NCBI RefSeq assembly: GCF_000455125.1
Contig: NZ_AUWR01000052.1
Span: 1-64,000 of the forward strand
Direction of reading: 5' to 3'
From: Mycobacterium sp. UM_WGJ
Lineage (GTDB): Bacteria; Actinomycetota; Actinomycetes; Mycobacteriales; Mycobacteriaceae
Length of the DNA: 64,000 nucleotides
Shown: piece by piece, positions 1 to 8,008 of the stretch
Layout: every line of letters begins with the position of its first letter
How positions within the stretch are numbered: position 1 is the stretch's first letter
Translations under genes and position numbers: made by a program
Notes under the pieces: generated by a model
Seen by the model: only the letters and a program-made list of their open reading frames with translations
Told to the model about the DNA's origin: nothing
The model's database searches: none

Positions 1-885
1 ATCAGCGGGACGCTATCCCTTTGCCGGAGGGTCGGGCGAAGCCTGGCGGCAACTAGGCTGCGCGCGCTGATCACCGTCTTCGGGTTCAAGGCTTGCTGGT
101 CGACATCAACTCCCTCGCGGACCGGCAAGCGCACCCCGGGGAAGCCGCCGCCAGACCAGGTCGGCGGTGGGAAACCGCGGTCGGTCGGCAGACGGCGTCA
201 ATCGCCTGGCAGATTCTCAGGGAGTATGGCACTCGCTTGCTCCCTCAGGTGGACCTGAAGTCCCTGAAGAACATCAATAATTGGCAGAGCGTCGCGTGCT
301 ACTAGCCCAATAGGCATCGGCGTTGGCGCTAGCGAAAGTTTGCCTGATTAAACACGCTCGCCGCCTGCCAGTGGATTGACATCTGTTTCTATAGCGCCGG
401 CGAGAGCCCTCCGGGCCGCTCCACCCATCCCAGTTCAGAGTGGTGTTTGCAGGTCAATAACGCAAAATGACGCGTAGTGAACGTGTTTCAGTTCTTACTT
501 GACGGTAATTTCCAATCGAACCATGTAGCAACTACAATAACGTTGCTACTCATGCAGTTCGACGGGTCTACCTGCCGCTTTGTTCTGTCGAGTGATTGCC
601 GGCTGCTGGCGACGCGTCAGGTTTTGAGGATCGAACCACCTGGGGTGGAGATTTTCAGCTCACCCACAGTTAGGCTTCGGGCGCTGGGTCCCCATCTCCG
701 AAGGAGCTCCCTTGTACGCCATTCCTTGCCCCGGCGCGACTGCAAGTACCGGCGCGCGCGTGCCCCTGGGATATGCAGCCTGTCCGCCCGCCTGGGTGCG
801 TCGACTGCCCGCGCGCACCAGCCTGCGCGAGCGATCCGGAGGGCGTGGAGTGGTGTCCCGATCTAATCGCCTATACAGACTGTGC
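1..885. other. Long stretch with no recognisable gene
   Basis: I see no convincing gene here. The longest open frames (about 70 residues at 93-305 and 129 residues at 477-866, both plus strand) show no family resemblance, no Shine-Dalgarno sequence and poor mycobacterial codon bias. The part around 300-560 is visibly more AT-rich than the rest of the window. It may be a long intergenic region, a decayed gene, or the edge of a mobile segment lying to the left. A perfect inverted repeat at 525-549 is listed separately. Confidence 0.5.
525..549. promoter_or_regulatory. Candidate operator palindrome
   Basis: GTAGCAAC (525-532) and GTTGCTAC (542-549) are perfect 8-bp inverted arms around a 9-nt spacer containing TACAAT, a good -10 hexamer. 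A TTGACG sits at 499-504. The geometry resembles a TetR/GntR-type operator over a promoter, but no recognisable regulated gene follows directly, so the role is inferred only. Confidence 0.3.
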
Positions 886-914
886 TTGACAAACTCTGAG
901 ATTACAGTTTAACT
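886..914 (+). promoter_or_regulatory. Candidate SigA-type promoter of the GjpA-like gene
   Basis: TTGACA (886-891) matches the -35 consensus exactly. With a 17-bp spacer the -10 would be TTAACT (909-914). The implied start of transcription is near 921, leaving a leader of about 58 nt that contains the AGAAGGAG ribosome-binding site of the next gene. Confidence 0.4.
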
Positions 915-978
915 TCCCGCACAGACATTCACATAAAGGGTGGATAGTCTACTTAAGAAGAGAAGGAGACCCCGTCTC

Positions 979-1797
979 ATGCCCGTATTGCTGCAATCAT
1001 GCGCGACCGCCGGTATCGCACTGGTAACCGCCGGGGCGATCGCCGCACCCGTAGCTCCCCTCGTCGCCCGCTCAGAATCTCCGGAAATCCAGCTCACCGC
1101 TGGCACGGCAGTGGAAGAGCTCGCCGGCACAGCTGCCGCCTTCCAGGTGGCCACGTTCCTGGGTGACCCCCTGGACTACAGCTTGGTTCAGCCTGCGGCG
1201 TCGTACACGCTCGACCTGACCCACGGATTCTTGTGGGCCAGCCTCAACGGGATCCCGCCGTTCGGGGACGGTACCCCGACGATCGACGACCCCACAATGC
1301 TGGCCATGCTCAATTTCGCGGCTTCGCCAGTCAGTGGAGTGCTGCTCGGTGTGCTCGGGCCGGCGCTGAGCCCTCTGGTCGAGGTTTACAACAATCTCGA
1401 CGCCGTCGTCACTGACCTGGGCAACAACGATTACGAACAGGCGCTAGCGGGCTTGATGGCCGTGCCCGGGAACGCCTTCGACGCCTTCCTGAACGGCACC
1501 ACCCTTAACCTCGACTGGGCGATACCCATGCTGGAAGACACCGGCATGTTCCCGTCCGGCAGCCTGGTCTCGTTCGACCTCGCGCTAGGCGGACTTCTCA
1601 CCGAGGGCGTCACCATCGGCGACTCCGCCGACTTCACCGAGAACCTGGGTACCGGTGGATCGATCTTCAATGCCCTCGGCTTCGGCTTCCCTGGCGACGG
1701 TTCTGCCGACGTCCTGGGACAAGCGGCCGGTCTGTCCGGTGCATTGACCAACTTGATGGATCTTGTCACCGCGGCGCTTGACGTCGACACGGTCTAA
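979..1797 (+). CDS. Secreted GjpA-like outer-membrane porin family protein
   Basis: A 272-residue secreted protein. The first 30 or so residues form a signal peptide (positive start, then a hydrophobic Ala/Gly/Val run ending in AAPVAP), followed by the QLTAG sequence that often follows the signal in mycobacterial GjpA and PE/PPE-like proteins. The mature part is rich in Gly, Leu, Asp and Asn, without cysteines or transmembrane helices, as in the proteins annotated as outer membrane porin GjpA; it seems on the short side for that family. I chose the ATG because AGAAGGAG ends 10 nt before it; a GTG 39 nt upstream has nothing comparable. Pore function is a family label, not visible here. Confidence 0.6.
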   Translation: MPVLLQSCATAGIALVTAGAIAAPVAPLVARSESPEIQLTAGTAVEELAGTAAAFQVATFLGDPLDYSLVQPAASYTLDLTHGFLWASLNGIPPFGDGTPTIDDPTMLAMLNFAASPVSGVLLGVLGPALSPLVEVYNNLDAVVTDLGNNDYEQALAGLMAVPGNAFDAFLNGTTLNLDWAIPMLEDTGMFPSGSLVSFDLALGGLLTEGVTIGDSADFTENLGTGGSIFNALGFGFPGDGSADVLGQAAGLSGALTNLMDLVTAALDVDTV

Positions 1798-1882
1798 GAG
1801 GATTCGGCAGCCGGGTTGCCTCAGTGGCACGGCTGCCAGCCCAACCGGGTGTGCCTAACTGAATCTGGCGCCGATGAGTTCG

Positions 1883-1925
1883 CATGGTCGTCGCAACCTC
1901 GTGACAAGAGGTTGCGACGACCATG
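1883..1925. terminator. Bidirectional hairpin between convergent genes
   Basis: A perfect 18-bp inverted repeat (1883-1900 and 1908-1925) around the 7-nt loop GTGACAA. It lies between the GjpA-like gene and the convergent lipE gene. There is no clean T-run, as is common for mycobacterial terminators; the symmetry would let it serve both strands. Confidence 0.75.
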
Positions 1926-1981
1926 TGCTTTATCAAGGCCTGCGCCCAGGCTCCGACAATTCCCGCACGGCGTCGCCCCGC

Positions 1982-3220
1982 TCAACAGACCCGCGGGATC
2001 TCCGCGGCAATCCGGTCCATCAGCGCGGTGTAGCGCTTGGCCTCCGGGTCCTGGCCGGGCTTGCCGCTGGAGATCAGCCCGGCCGACAGTCCCCGCTCCG
2101 GGTCGGTCCAGATGGCGCAGTTGACCAGGCCCAGATGACCGAACGCGGCCGGCGCGCCCCGGCCGAACGGCCCGAACCGCTTGGTCCCCAACATGAAACC
2201 GGTGCCCCAGCGCAGTGGCGCCAGCCCGGTGGCCACGTCGGGCCGCAATCGGCGGCACTGCGCCGTCGCCGCGCGCAGGGTCTCCGGTGACAGCACCCGC
2301 ACCCCGTCGAGTTCGCCTCCGCGGCGCCAGATCTCGGCGAACCGCGACAGCTCGAACGCGGTGGAGATGGTGTTCGATGACGGCACCACCGTGGTCAGGA
2401 AGAACGGGCTGTTGGTGACCGGGATGATCTCGTACACCGACCCGCCGATCGCTTTGCGGAACACCGCGACCGCCGCACCGGTCGGCTGCTTGCCGGTGGC
2501 GTGGCTGGGTGCCACCAACGGAATGTCTTGCGGGGCAACGCCGTAATTGGTCCATCGGAACCCCAGCGGGTCCAGGATTTCGGTCGCCAGCACGTCGCGG
2601 ATGTCTTTGCCGGTGGCCGCCCGCACGATCTCCCGGGTCAGCGGCCCCCAGGTCAGGGCGTGGTACATGTGCATCAGCCCCGGTGGGTACACCAGCCGCA
2701 GGTTGGCCAGCTGCGCCTGGGCGTACTCCGGGTCGTCGGCGCGGTTCAGGTCGGGCTTGGGACCGGTGGCGAACGGCACCCCGGCACTGTGGGTCATCAC
2801 GTGCCGAATGGTGGTGCGGTGCTTGCCGTGTCGGCCGTAGTCGGGCAGATAGTCACTGACCCGATCATCCAGGGCGAAGGCGCCGCGCTCGGCCAGCATG
2901 TGCATGACGGTGCTGGTGATGGCCTTGGCGGTCGAGTACACGCAGAACGGGGTGTCCACCGTCACCGGGACCAGCTCCGCATCAGCGGGATCCGAAGGAC
3001 CGTTGCCCCAGCCGTGCCCGATGGCCCGGTTGAGCACCACCCGACCGTTGTGGCGCAGGCACAACTGGATGGCCGGGTGCAGGCCGGCGGAATACCAGTG
3101 CCGGGCGGCCTGCCAGATCCGGTCCACGGCCGCCGGGTCGATACCGGCGTGGTCCTCCTCGCCGATCACGGTGACGGCGTCGAGGTCGGCGGGGACACGG
3201 ATGGTGCCGTCAGTTGTCAT
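1982..3220 (-). CDS. Beta-lactamase-fold esterase LipE
   Basis: A 412-residue serine hydrolase of the class C beta-lactamase/esterase family, probably the ortholog of M. tuberculosis LipE (Rv3775, about 415 aa). The SxxK nucleophile motif is STAK (S96, K99). A tyrosine motif (MYHALTWG) and a C-terminal GHLG, in place of the KTG box, complete the usual set. No signal peptide, so it is probably cytoplasmic and acts on small esters or lipids. It starts just after the upstream thioesterase stop on the same strand, so the two are likely cotranscribed. A GTG three codons upstream is an alternative start; neither has a strong ribosome site. Confidence 0.85.
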   Translation of the reverse strand: MTTDGTIRVPADLDAVTVIGEEDHAGIDPAAVDRIWQAARHWYSAGLHPAIQLCLRHNGRVVLNRAIGHGWGNGPSDPADAELVPVTVDTPFCVYSTAKAITSTVMHMLAERGAFALDDRVSDYLPDYGRHGKHRTTIRHVMTHSAGVPFATGPKPDLNRADDPEYAQAQLANLRLVYPPGLMHMYHALTWGPLTREIVRAATGKDIRDVLATEILDPLGFRWTNYGVAPQDIPLVAPSHATGKQPTGAAVAVFRKAIGGSVYEIIPVTNSPFFLTTVVPSSNTISTAFELSRFAEIWRRGGELDGVRVLSPETLRAATAQCRRLRPDVATGLAPLRWGTGFMLGTKRFGPFGRGAPAAFGHLGLVNCAIWTDPERGLSAGLISSGKPGQDPEAKRYTALMDRIAAEIPRVC

Positions 3221-3230
3221 GCCCGCCACG

Positions 3231-4112
3231 TTACGTGGGCCGCCGGGCCCCGCCCCGGCCGAAATAGAGTTCCTGGGTCGCCACGCAGACCAGCTGCCCG
3301 GCCCGGTTGTACAGCGTCGCGCTCGTCAGTCCGCGCCCGGCGACCCCGCTGGGCGTGAACTGATCCGAGAGCACCCAATCCGAGAGGTCGACGGGCCGCT
3401 GAAACCACAGCGCGTGGTCGATCAGCGCGTTGAACGTGCTGGCCTGGTTGGCTCGCCGCATGGCCAGCGCCGCCTCGACCATCTTGGTGCCGGTCAGGTA
3501 GGTCAGCAGGGCACTGTGCATCGCGGGATCAGCGGGAACCGCGCCGGACGGCTTCCACCACATCCGCAGCCGCGGCGACGGTTCGGCATGCTCCATGGCG
3601 ATCCGCGGGGGCGCGTCCACGTAGCGCACGTCGAACGGGTGCGGCTGCACCCAATAGCCGCCCAGTTCGCCCGCGTAGGCGGCGTGCTGCTCCTGCGACG
3701 TCGGCAGCGACTCCGGTTCGGGAACTTCCGGTATCGGCTGCTGGTATTCGGGTGCGTCGACGGCGGTGGTGAACGACGACAGCACTTCGAGCAGGATCTG
3801 GCCGTCCTGGCGGGCGGTGACCTGGCGCGTCGACAGCGTGCCGCCGTCGCGGGCCACCTCCACGTGCAGGTCCACCGGGCGGCGGGCGTCCCCGGCCCGC
3901 AGGTAATAGACGTGCACACTGTGCGGCACCCGGCCCGGCGCGGTGCGGCTGGCGGCGATCAGCGCCTGGCCGGCGATATGCCCGCCGACGATATGGTGGG
4001 CCGGATTGTCCAGCTGGGTGGCCACGAAGTGCTCGTCGTCGGTGCGCTCGACGTCGAGGGTGGCGATGATCTCGGCCAGGGCCGGTTGGCGGTGGGCCAT
4101 GTCGTCGCTCAT
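3231..4112 (-). CDS. Acyl-CoA thioesterase II (TesB family)
   Basis: A 293-residue double hot-dog thioesterase that hydrolyses acyl-CoA to free acid and CoA. The N-terminal hot dog includes HHIVGGHIAGQAL, typical of the first TesB half. The C-terminal half has the IDHALWFQRP segment, whose Asp is the family's catalytic acid, and the VATQE segment with the catalytic Gln. Its ATG overlaps the TGA of the SMR gene (ATGA), so translation is probably coupled. The order echA21-SMR-tesB-lipE on one strand suggests one transcript linked to lipid breakdown. The true substrate is unknown. Confidence 0.9.
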   Translation of the reverse strand: MSDDMAHRQPALAEIIATLDVERTDDEHFVATQLDNPAHHIVGGHIAGQALIAASRTAPGRVPHSVHVYYLRAGDARRPVDLHVEVARDGGTLSTRQVTARQDGQILLEVLSSFTTAVDAPEYQQPIPEVPEPESLPTSQEQHAAYAGELGGYWVQPHPFDVRYVDAPPRIAMEHAEPSPRLRMWWKPSGAVPADPAMHSALLTYLTGTKMVEAALAMRRANQASTFNALIDHALWFQRPVDLSDWVLSDQFTPSGVAGRGLTSATLYNRAGQLVCVATQELYFGRGGARRPT

Positions 4113-4432
4113 GCGTGCGCGCCCATCTCCATCAGGTACACCCCCGCGCCGATCAGCACCACGCCACCGGCCATCACCGGCGTGAACGGGTCGTCGAAAA
4201 AGAACCGGGCCAGCACCGCGGTCAACGCCACTCCGACTCCCGACCAGACCCCGTAGGCCACCCCGACCGGAATCCCGCGCTTGAGCACCATCGCCAGCAA
4301 CACGAAGGACACCCCATAGCCGACGGCCACCGGGATCGCCCACTGCCACCGGCTGAATCCGTCGGAGGCGCGCATCGACAGCGTTCCGGCTACCTCGAAA
4401 CCGATCGCGCCCAACAGCAGCAGCCAGGCCAT
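4109..4432 (-). CDS. Small multidrug resistance (SMR) family transporter
   Basis: A 107-residue protein with four transmembrane helices. Helix 1 carries the essential membrane glutamate (E13 in AIGFEVAGT), used by EmrE-type pumps to exchange protons for cationic drugs. The YGVWSGVG segment in helix 3 is the family signature. The length equals that of the M. tuberculosis Mmr protein. The chosen ATG shares one base with the TGA of echA21 (TGATG); the open frame extends about 30 codons further upstream, but that part lies inside echA21 and is not SMR-like. It probably works as a dimer in the inner membrane. The operon position between lipid enzymes is odd for a drug pump. Confidence 0.9.
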   Translation of the reverse strand: MAWLLLLGAIGFEVAGTLSMRASDGFSRWQWAIPVAVGYGVSFVLLAMVLKRGIPVGVAYGVWSGVGVALTAVLARFFFDDPFTPVMAGGVVLIGAGVYLMEMGAHA

Positions 4433-5256
4433 CACTCGCCGGTGAATTCGGGCGTGCGTTTGCCCATGATGGCGCCGATCCCCTCCATCAGGTCTTTGGA
4501 CGCCAAGAACGCCGAGTTCCACGCCGCGACATAGCGCAGGCTGGCCGCCACCCGGTCGGTGCGCTGCTCGTCCAACACGTCCTTGACCCCGGCCACCGTC
4601 AGCGGCGGGTTGGCGGCGATCTCGGTCGCGGTGGCGTGTGCGGCGGCCAGGCAGGCATCGGCGTCGGCATAGACGTCGTTGACCAGGCCGATCTTCTCTG
4701 CCCGCGCGGCGTCGATGTCCTTGCCGGTCAGCGCCAGTTCACGCAGGTGACCGTCGGACAAAATCAGCGGAAGCCGGGCCAGGCTGCCCACATCGGCGAC
4801 GATGGCCAGTTTGACCTCGCGCACGCTGAACTTGGCGTCCGCAGCGGCGTAGCGGATGTCGACCGCCGAGATCAGGTCGACCCCGCCGCCGATGCACCAG
4901 CCCTGGACCGCGGCGATGGTCGGGGTGCGGCAGTCGGCCACCGCGGTGATCGCACCCTGCATGCGCTGCAGCTCGCGGTGGAAGTCCGCCCGCGGCCGGG
5001 CCAGCGCCCCTTCGGCCAGCATCGGCGTCATGGTGCCGCCCATCGCGGCCAGATCCAGCCCGTAGCTGAAGTTCTTGCCGGAGCCGGTCAGCACGATCGC
5101 CCGCACGTCGCGGTCGGCGTCCAGCGCGGCGAAGACCTCCGGGAGTTCCGCCCAGAACGCCGGGCCCATCGCATTGCCCTTGCCCGGCCCGATCAGCGTG
5201 ACCTGGGCGACGTGGTCTTTGATCTCGACGATGACGGATTCATAGGTCTCGGCCAT
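4432..5256 (-). CDS. Crotonase-fold protein EchA21, dienoyl-CoA isomerase-like
   Basis: A 274-residue crotonase-superfamily protein, same length as M. tuberculosis EchA21 (Rv3774). The oxyanion segment is CIGGGVDL. The active-site pattern is not that of enoyl-CoA hydratase: SAVDIRY, REVKLA and VADVGSLARLP supply Asp, Glu and Asp at the places used by delta3,5-delta2,4-dienoyl-CoA isomerases (ECH1 type), where hydratases have Glu at the last site. So it more likely moves double bonds in unsaturated acyl-CoAs during beta-oxidation. First gene of a four-gene coupled operon, divergent from the next gene with only 23 bp between starts, so both are probably leaderless. Confidence 0.88.
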   Translation of the reverse strand: MAETYESVIVEIKDHVAQVTLIGPGKGNAMGPAFWAELPEVFAALDADRDVRAIVLTGSGKNFSYGLDLAAMGGTMTPMLAEGALARPRADFHRELQRMQGAITAVADCRTPTIAAVQGWCIGGGVDLISAVDIRYAAADAKFSVREVKLAIVADVGSLARLPLILSDGHLRELALTGKDIDAARAEKIGLVNDVYADADACLAAAHATATEIAANPPLTVAGVKDVLDEQRTDRVAASLRYVAAWNSAFLASKDLMEGIGAIMGKRTPEFTGE

Positions 5257-5279
5257 ACTCCAGACCGTAGCGTGGGCTG

Positions 5280-5855
5280 ATGGCCTCCGATCTACGACCC
5301 GGTCCCGACGCACCCCCTGCCGACGAGCTGGCCGGCGCCGAAGCCGCCCTGGCGGTGCTGGCGCAGGTGCTGCATCACATCAGCAGCGACGAACTGTCCA
5401 ATCCGACGCCGTGCTCGGAATTCGACGTCGCACAGCTGACCGAGCATCTGCTGTACTCCATCCGCGTCCTGGGCGGCGCGGCCGGCGCGGTGTTCGCGGA
5501 CAGCGACACCGCCGAGTCGCCGGAACGGCGGGTTATCGCCGCGGCCCGGCCCGCTTTGGACGCCTGGCACCGGCGTGGCCTGCAGGGCGCCGTCGCGATC
5601 GGTCCCAACGAGCTGCCGGCGTCGATGGCGGTGGGCATTCTGGCGCTCGAATTCCTGGTGCACGCGTGGGACTACGCGACGGCGACGGGCCGCACGGTGC
5701 AGGTGGCCGAACCAGTGGCCGAGTACGTGCTGAGCCGAGCGCACGCGATCATCACCCCGGCGGGCCGGGTGCGAGCGGGATTCGATGACCCGGTCGACGT
5801 CCCCGATTCGGCATCGGCCCTGCAGAAGCTGATCGCCTTTACCGGACGGTCATAG
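5280..5855 (+). CDS. DinB-fold TIGR03086 family metal-binding protein
   Basis: A 191-residue protein of the TIGR03086/DinB-like group, the likely ortholog of Rv3773c. These four-helix bundles bind a divalent metal through spaced histidines; visible here are LTEHLLYS in the N-terminal half and the HAWDYA motif near residue 129. Relatives include mycothiol-dependent maleylpyruvate isomerase, so a mycothiol-dependent isomerase or transferase role is possible but unproven. There is no Shine-Dalgarno site ahead of the ATG, in line with a leaderless transcript from the very short divergent promoter shared with echA21. Confidence 0.8.
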   Translation: MASDLRPGPDAPPADELAGAEAALAVLAQVLHHISSDELSNPTPCSEFDVAQLTEHLLYSIRVLGGAAGAVFADSDTAESPERRVIAAARPALDAWHRRGLQGAVAIGPNELPASMAVGILALEFLVHAWDYATATGRTVQVAEPVAEYVLSRAHAIITPAGRVRAGFDDPVDVPDSASALQKLIAFTGRS

Positions 5856-5911
5856 CCTGGCAACCTGCTGGCCAGCCCAGCGTCGGTCCCACGGCCTAAC
5901 CTGGACGGCAC

Positions 5912-7117
5912 ATGGACATTCCCGGATGGTTATGGGCACTGACGATCGTCGGCCTGGTGGGGCTGATGGCGTTCGACTTCTTCATGCATGTCCGCAAGGC
6001 GCACATTCCGACGCTGCGGGAAGCCGGACGCTGGTCCGCAGGCTACGTCGGCGTCGCCGTACTGTTCGGGGTCGCCATGTTCGTCCTGGGCGGCAAGGAC
6101 GCCGGCTCGGAGTACTTCGCCGGGTATCTCACCGAAAAGGCGCTCTCGGTGGACAACCTGTTCGTCTTCCTGGTCATCATGGCCAGCTTCCGGGTGCCTC
6201 GCGCCGATCAGCAGAAGGTGCTGCTGTTCGGCATCGTCATGGCGCTGATCGCCCGGACCGGCTTCATCTTCCTCGGCGCCGCATTCATCCACACCTTCGC
6301 GTGGGCCTTCTACTTCCTGGGGCTGATCCTGCTGCTGACGGCGGGCAGCATGCTGCGCTCGGCGAGCGGTGACGAGGCCCTCAAAGCCGACAACGTGGCC
6401 ATCCGGCTGGCGCGGAAGGTCATCCACACCACCGAGCACTACGACGGCGACAAGCTGTTCACGACGGTCGCGGGACGCCGAGCGATGACCCCGATGCTGT
6501 TGGTGATGATCGCCATCGCCGGCACCGACGTGATCTTCGCGCTCGACTCACTGCCGGCGATCTTCGGCCTCACCCGTGACACCTACATCGTGTTCACCGC
6601 GACCGCGTTCTCCCTGCTGGGACTGCGACAGCTGTACTTCCTGATCGAGGGCCTGCTGGATCGTCTCGTCTATCTGTCCTACGGGCTGTCGGTGATCCTG
6701 GGATTCATCGGCGTGAAGCTGATCCTGCACGGCCTGCACGAGAACAACGTGCCGTTCATCAATTCCGCAGAACCGGTTGACGTCGTCGAGATCGGCACCG
6801 GCTTGTCGCTGGTGGTGATCGTGGGTGTGCTCGCGGTCACCGTCGCCGTCTCGCTGCTGAGCCGCCGTGGCCGGACTCAGACCGCGATGGCCAACGCCCG
6901 GCGGTACGCCACGGCCTACCTGGACGGCGGAGCCGGCCACAGCGCCGCCGATCGGGAGCGGATCTTCGGGAGGCTGCTCGACGAGTGCGGTCAGATCGTG
7001 GAACTCGATCCCGACGACGGGCAGGTGGTTCGCGAGGATCCGGAGCTGGTCGATCTACTCGACCGTGCCACCGCCGAGCATCAGACCAACGAGGACGATC
7101 AGATCCGCTCGAGGTAG
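5912..7117 (+). CDS. TerC family integral membrane protein
   Basis: A 401-residue TerC/Alx-type membrane protein with about eight or nine hydrophobic helices. The two conserved acidic motifs of the family are present: EKALSVDNLFVF near residue 75 and GTDVIFALDSLPAIF near residue 206. Family members are tied to tellurite resistance, manganese export at alkaline pH and metallation of secreted enzymes; which applies here is unknown. The last 90 or so residues are hydrophilic and charged, probably a cytoplasmic tail. It converges on the next gene with a 19-bp tail-to-tail overlap. Transcribed alone as far as can be seen. Confidence 0.9.
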   Translation: MDIPGWLWALTIVGLVGLMAFDFFMHVRKAHIPTLREAGRWSAGYVGVAVLFGVAMFVLGGKDAGSEYFAGYLTEKALSVDNLFVFLVIMASFRVPRADQQKVLLFGIVMALIARTGFIFLGAAFIHTFAWAFYFLGLILLLTAGSMLRSASGDEALKADNVAIRLARKVIHTTEHYDGDKLFTTVAGRRAMTPMLLVMIAIAGTDVIFALDSLPAIFGLTRDTYIVFTATAFSLLGLRQLYFLIEGLLDRLVYLSYGLSVILGFIGVKLILHGLHENNVPFINSAEPVDVVEIGTGLSLVVIVGVLAVTVAVSLLSRRGRTQTAMANARRYATAYLDGGAGHSAADRERIFGRLLDECGQIVELDPDDGQVVREDPELVDLLDRATAEHQTNEDDQIRSR

Positions 7118-7569
7118 AAGTAGAAGTACCGGCCGTTGTCCAACACTGCGCCCTTGCCGTTCATGATGCCCAGCACGGTGTTGTCGTCGACCCGCTTGAA
7201 GTGGTCATGGGTGGGCTGACCGTCGTAGACCATGGTCGCCACCACCTCCCCGCGGAACTCCTCGGCCCACAGGCTCGCCTCGCCCTTACCGAGTTGGGTG
7301 TTGGAGAACTTGTTGCCGTCTTCGTCCAGACAGACCAGGGGCTGCACGTCGGTGATCGAGTTGAACGTCTTGCCGAACCAGCGGGCCTTGTCCAGCAGGC
7401 CGTTCATCTTGTGGCCGGTGACGAACTCCCCGCCCCGCCACTCGCCGATCATCTGCTCGACGGTGGCCGGCGGCAGCGTCGCCCAGAACGCGTCGATCTC
7501 GGCATCGGGGATCTCCCCGGTGCGCTCCTTGAGCGCATTGAACGTCTCGCGGGCCAGTTCGTCACTCAT
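7099..7569 (-). CDS. GXWXG/DUF4334 family protein
   Basis: A 156-residue protein with the two linked domains GXWXG (WRGGEF...GHKMNGLL...ARWFGK) and DUF4334 (FRGEVVATMVYDGQP...DHFKRVDD). No biochemical function is established. The fold is expected to be a small lipocalin-like barrel, so binding of a hydrophobic ligand is plausible but only inferred. A good ribosome site, GAGAGGA, lies 8 nt before the ATG. It is the third gene of a tight minus-strand operon after hisC2 and the SRPBCC gene. Confidence 0.85.
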   Translation of the reverse strand: MSDELARETFNALKERTGEIPDAEIDAFWATLPPATVEQMIGEWRGGEFVTGHKMNGLLDKARWFGKTFNSITDVQPLVCLDEDGNKFSNTQLGKGEASLWAEEFRGEVVATMVYDGQPTHDHFKRVDDNTVLGIMNGKGAVLDNGRYFYFYLERI

Positions 7570-7582
7570 GCTGCAGATCCTC

Positions 7583-7996
7583 TCAGGCGGCCTTGTTCAC
7601 GGCCCGCTTGAGGCCGAACAGCAGTCCGTGCGCCAGCACCGCGGCCACCCCGGGCAGGCGGTTGTCGGCGCTGACGGTGTAGCTGATCTGGGTGCCGGAT
7701 CCGGTCGACCGCAGGGCCACGTTGCCGACGTAGTTGCGGAAGGGGATGCCCGAGACGCCCCGGTAGCTCAGCCGCTGATCGGGTTCGAACGCGATGATCT
7801 CCTCTACCAGCGGCGCCATCCCGGGCACCGCCTGGATGCGACGCTGGGCGCCGACGCCGTGCGGCTCGGGGGTGCCCGGCCGGATCACGGTGATCTTGAG
7901 CCCGGGGGCCCAGCTAGACATGCCCTCGTAGTCGGAGAGCACCGCCCACACCTGGGCCGCCGATGCGGCGACGGTGGCAGTCGCGGTCGCGTGCAT
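7583..7996 (-). CDS. SRPBCC family (polyketide cyclase-like) protein
   Basis: A 137-residue START/Bet v1-like protein. The N-terminal pattern VAASAAQVWAVLSDYEGMSSW is the usual first strand and helix pair of SRPBCC proteins, which form a deep cavity for lipids or aromatic ligands. GAGGAGG seven bases before the ATG is a strong ribosome site. It starts 12 nt after the hisC2 stop and ends 13 nt before the GXWXG gene, so the three are one operon. The ligand and any enzymatic activity are unknown. Confidence 0.85.
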   Translation of the reverse strand: MHATATATVAASAAQVWAVLSDYEGMSSWAPGLKITVIRPGTPEPHGVGAQRRIQAVPGMAPLVEEIIAFEPDQRLSYRGVSGIPFRNYVGNVALRSTGSGTQISYTVSADNRLPGVAAVLAHGLLFGLKRAVNKAA

Positions 7997-8008
7997 GTCA
8001 GTTCCTCC

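Noticed and set aside
93-866. Open frames of 70 and 129 codons at the left edge
   Set aside because: No ribosome site, no codon bias and no recognisable family; too weak to call genes.
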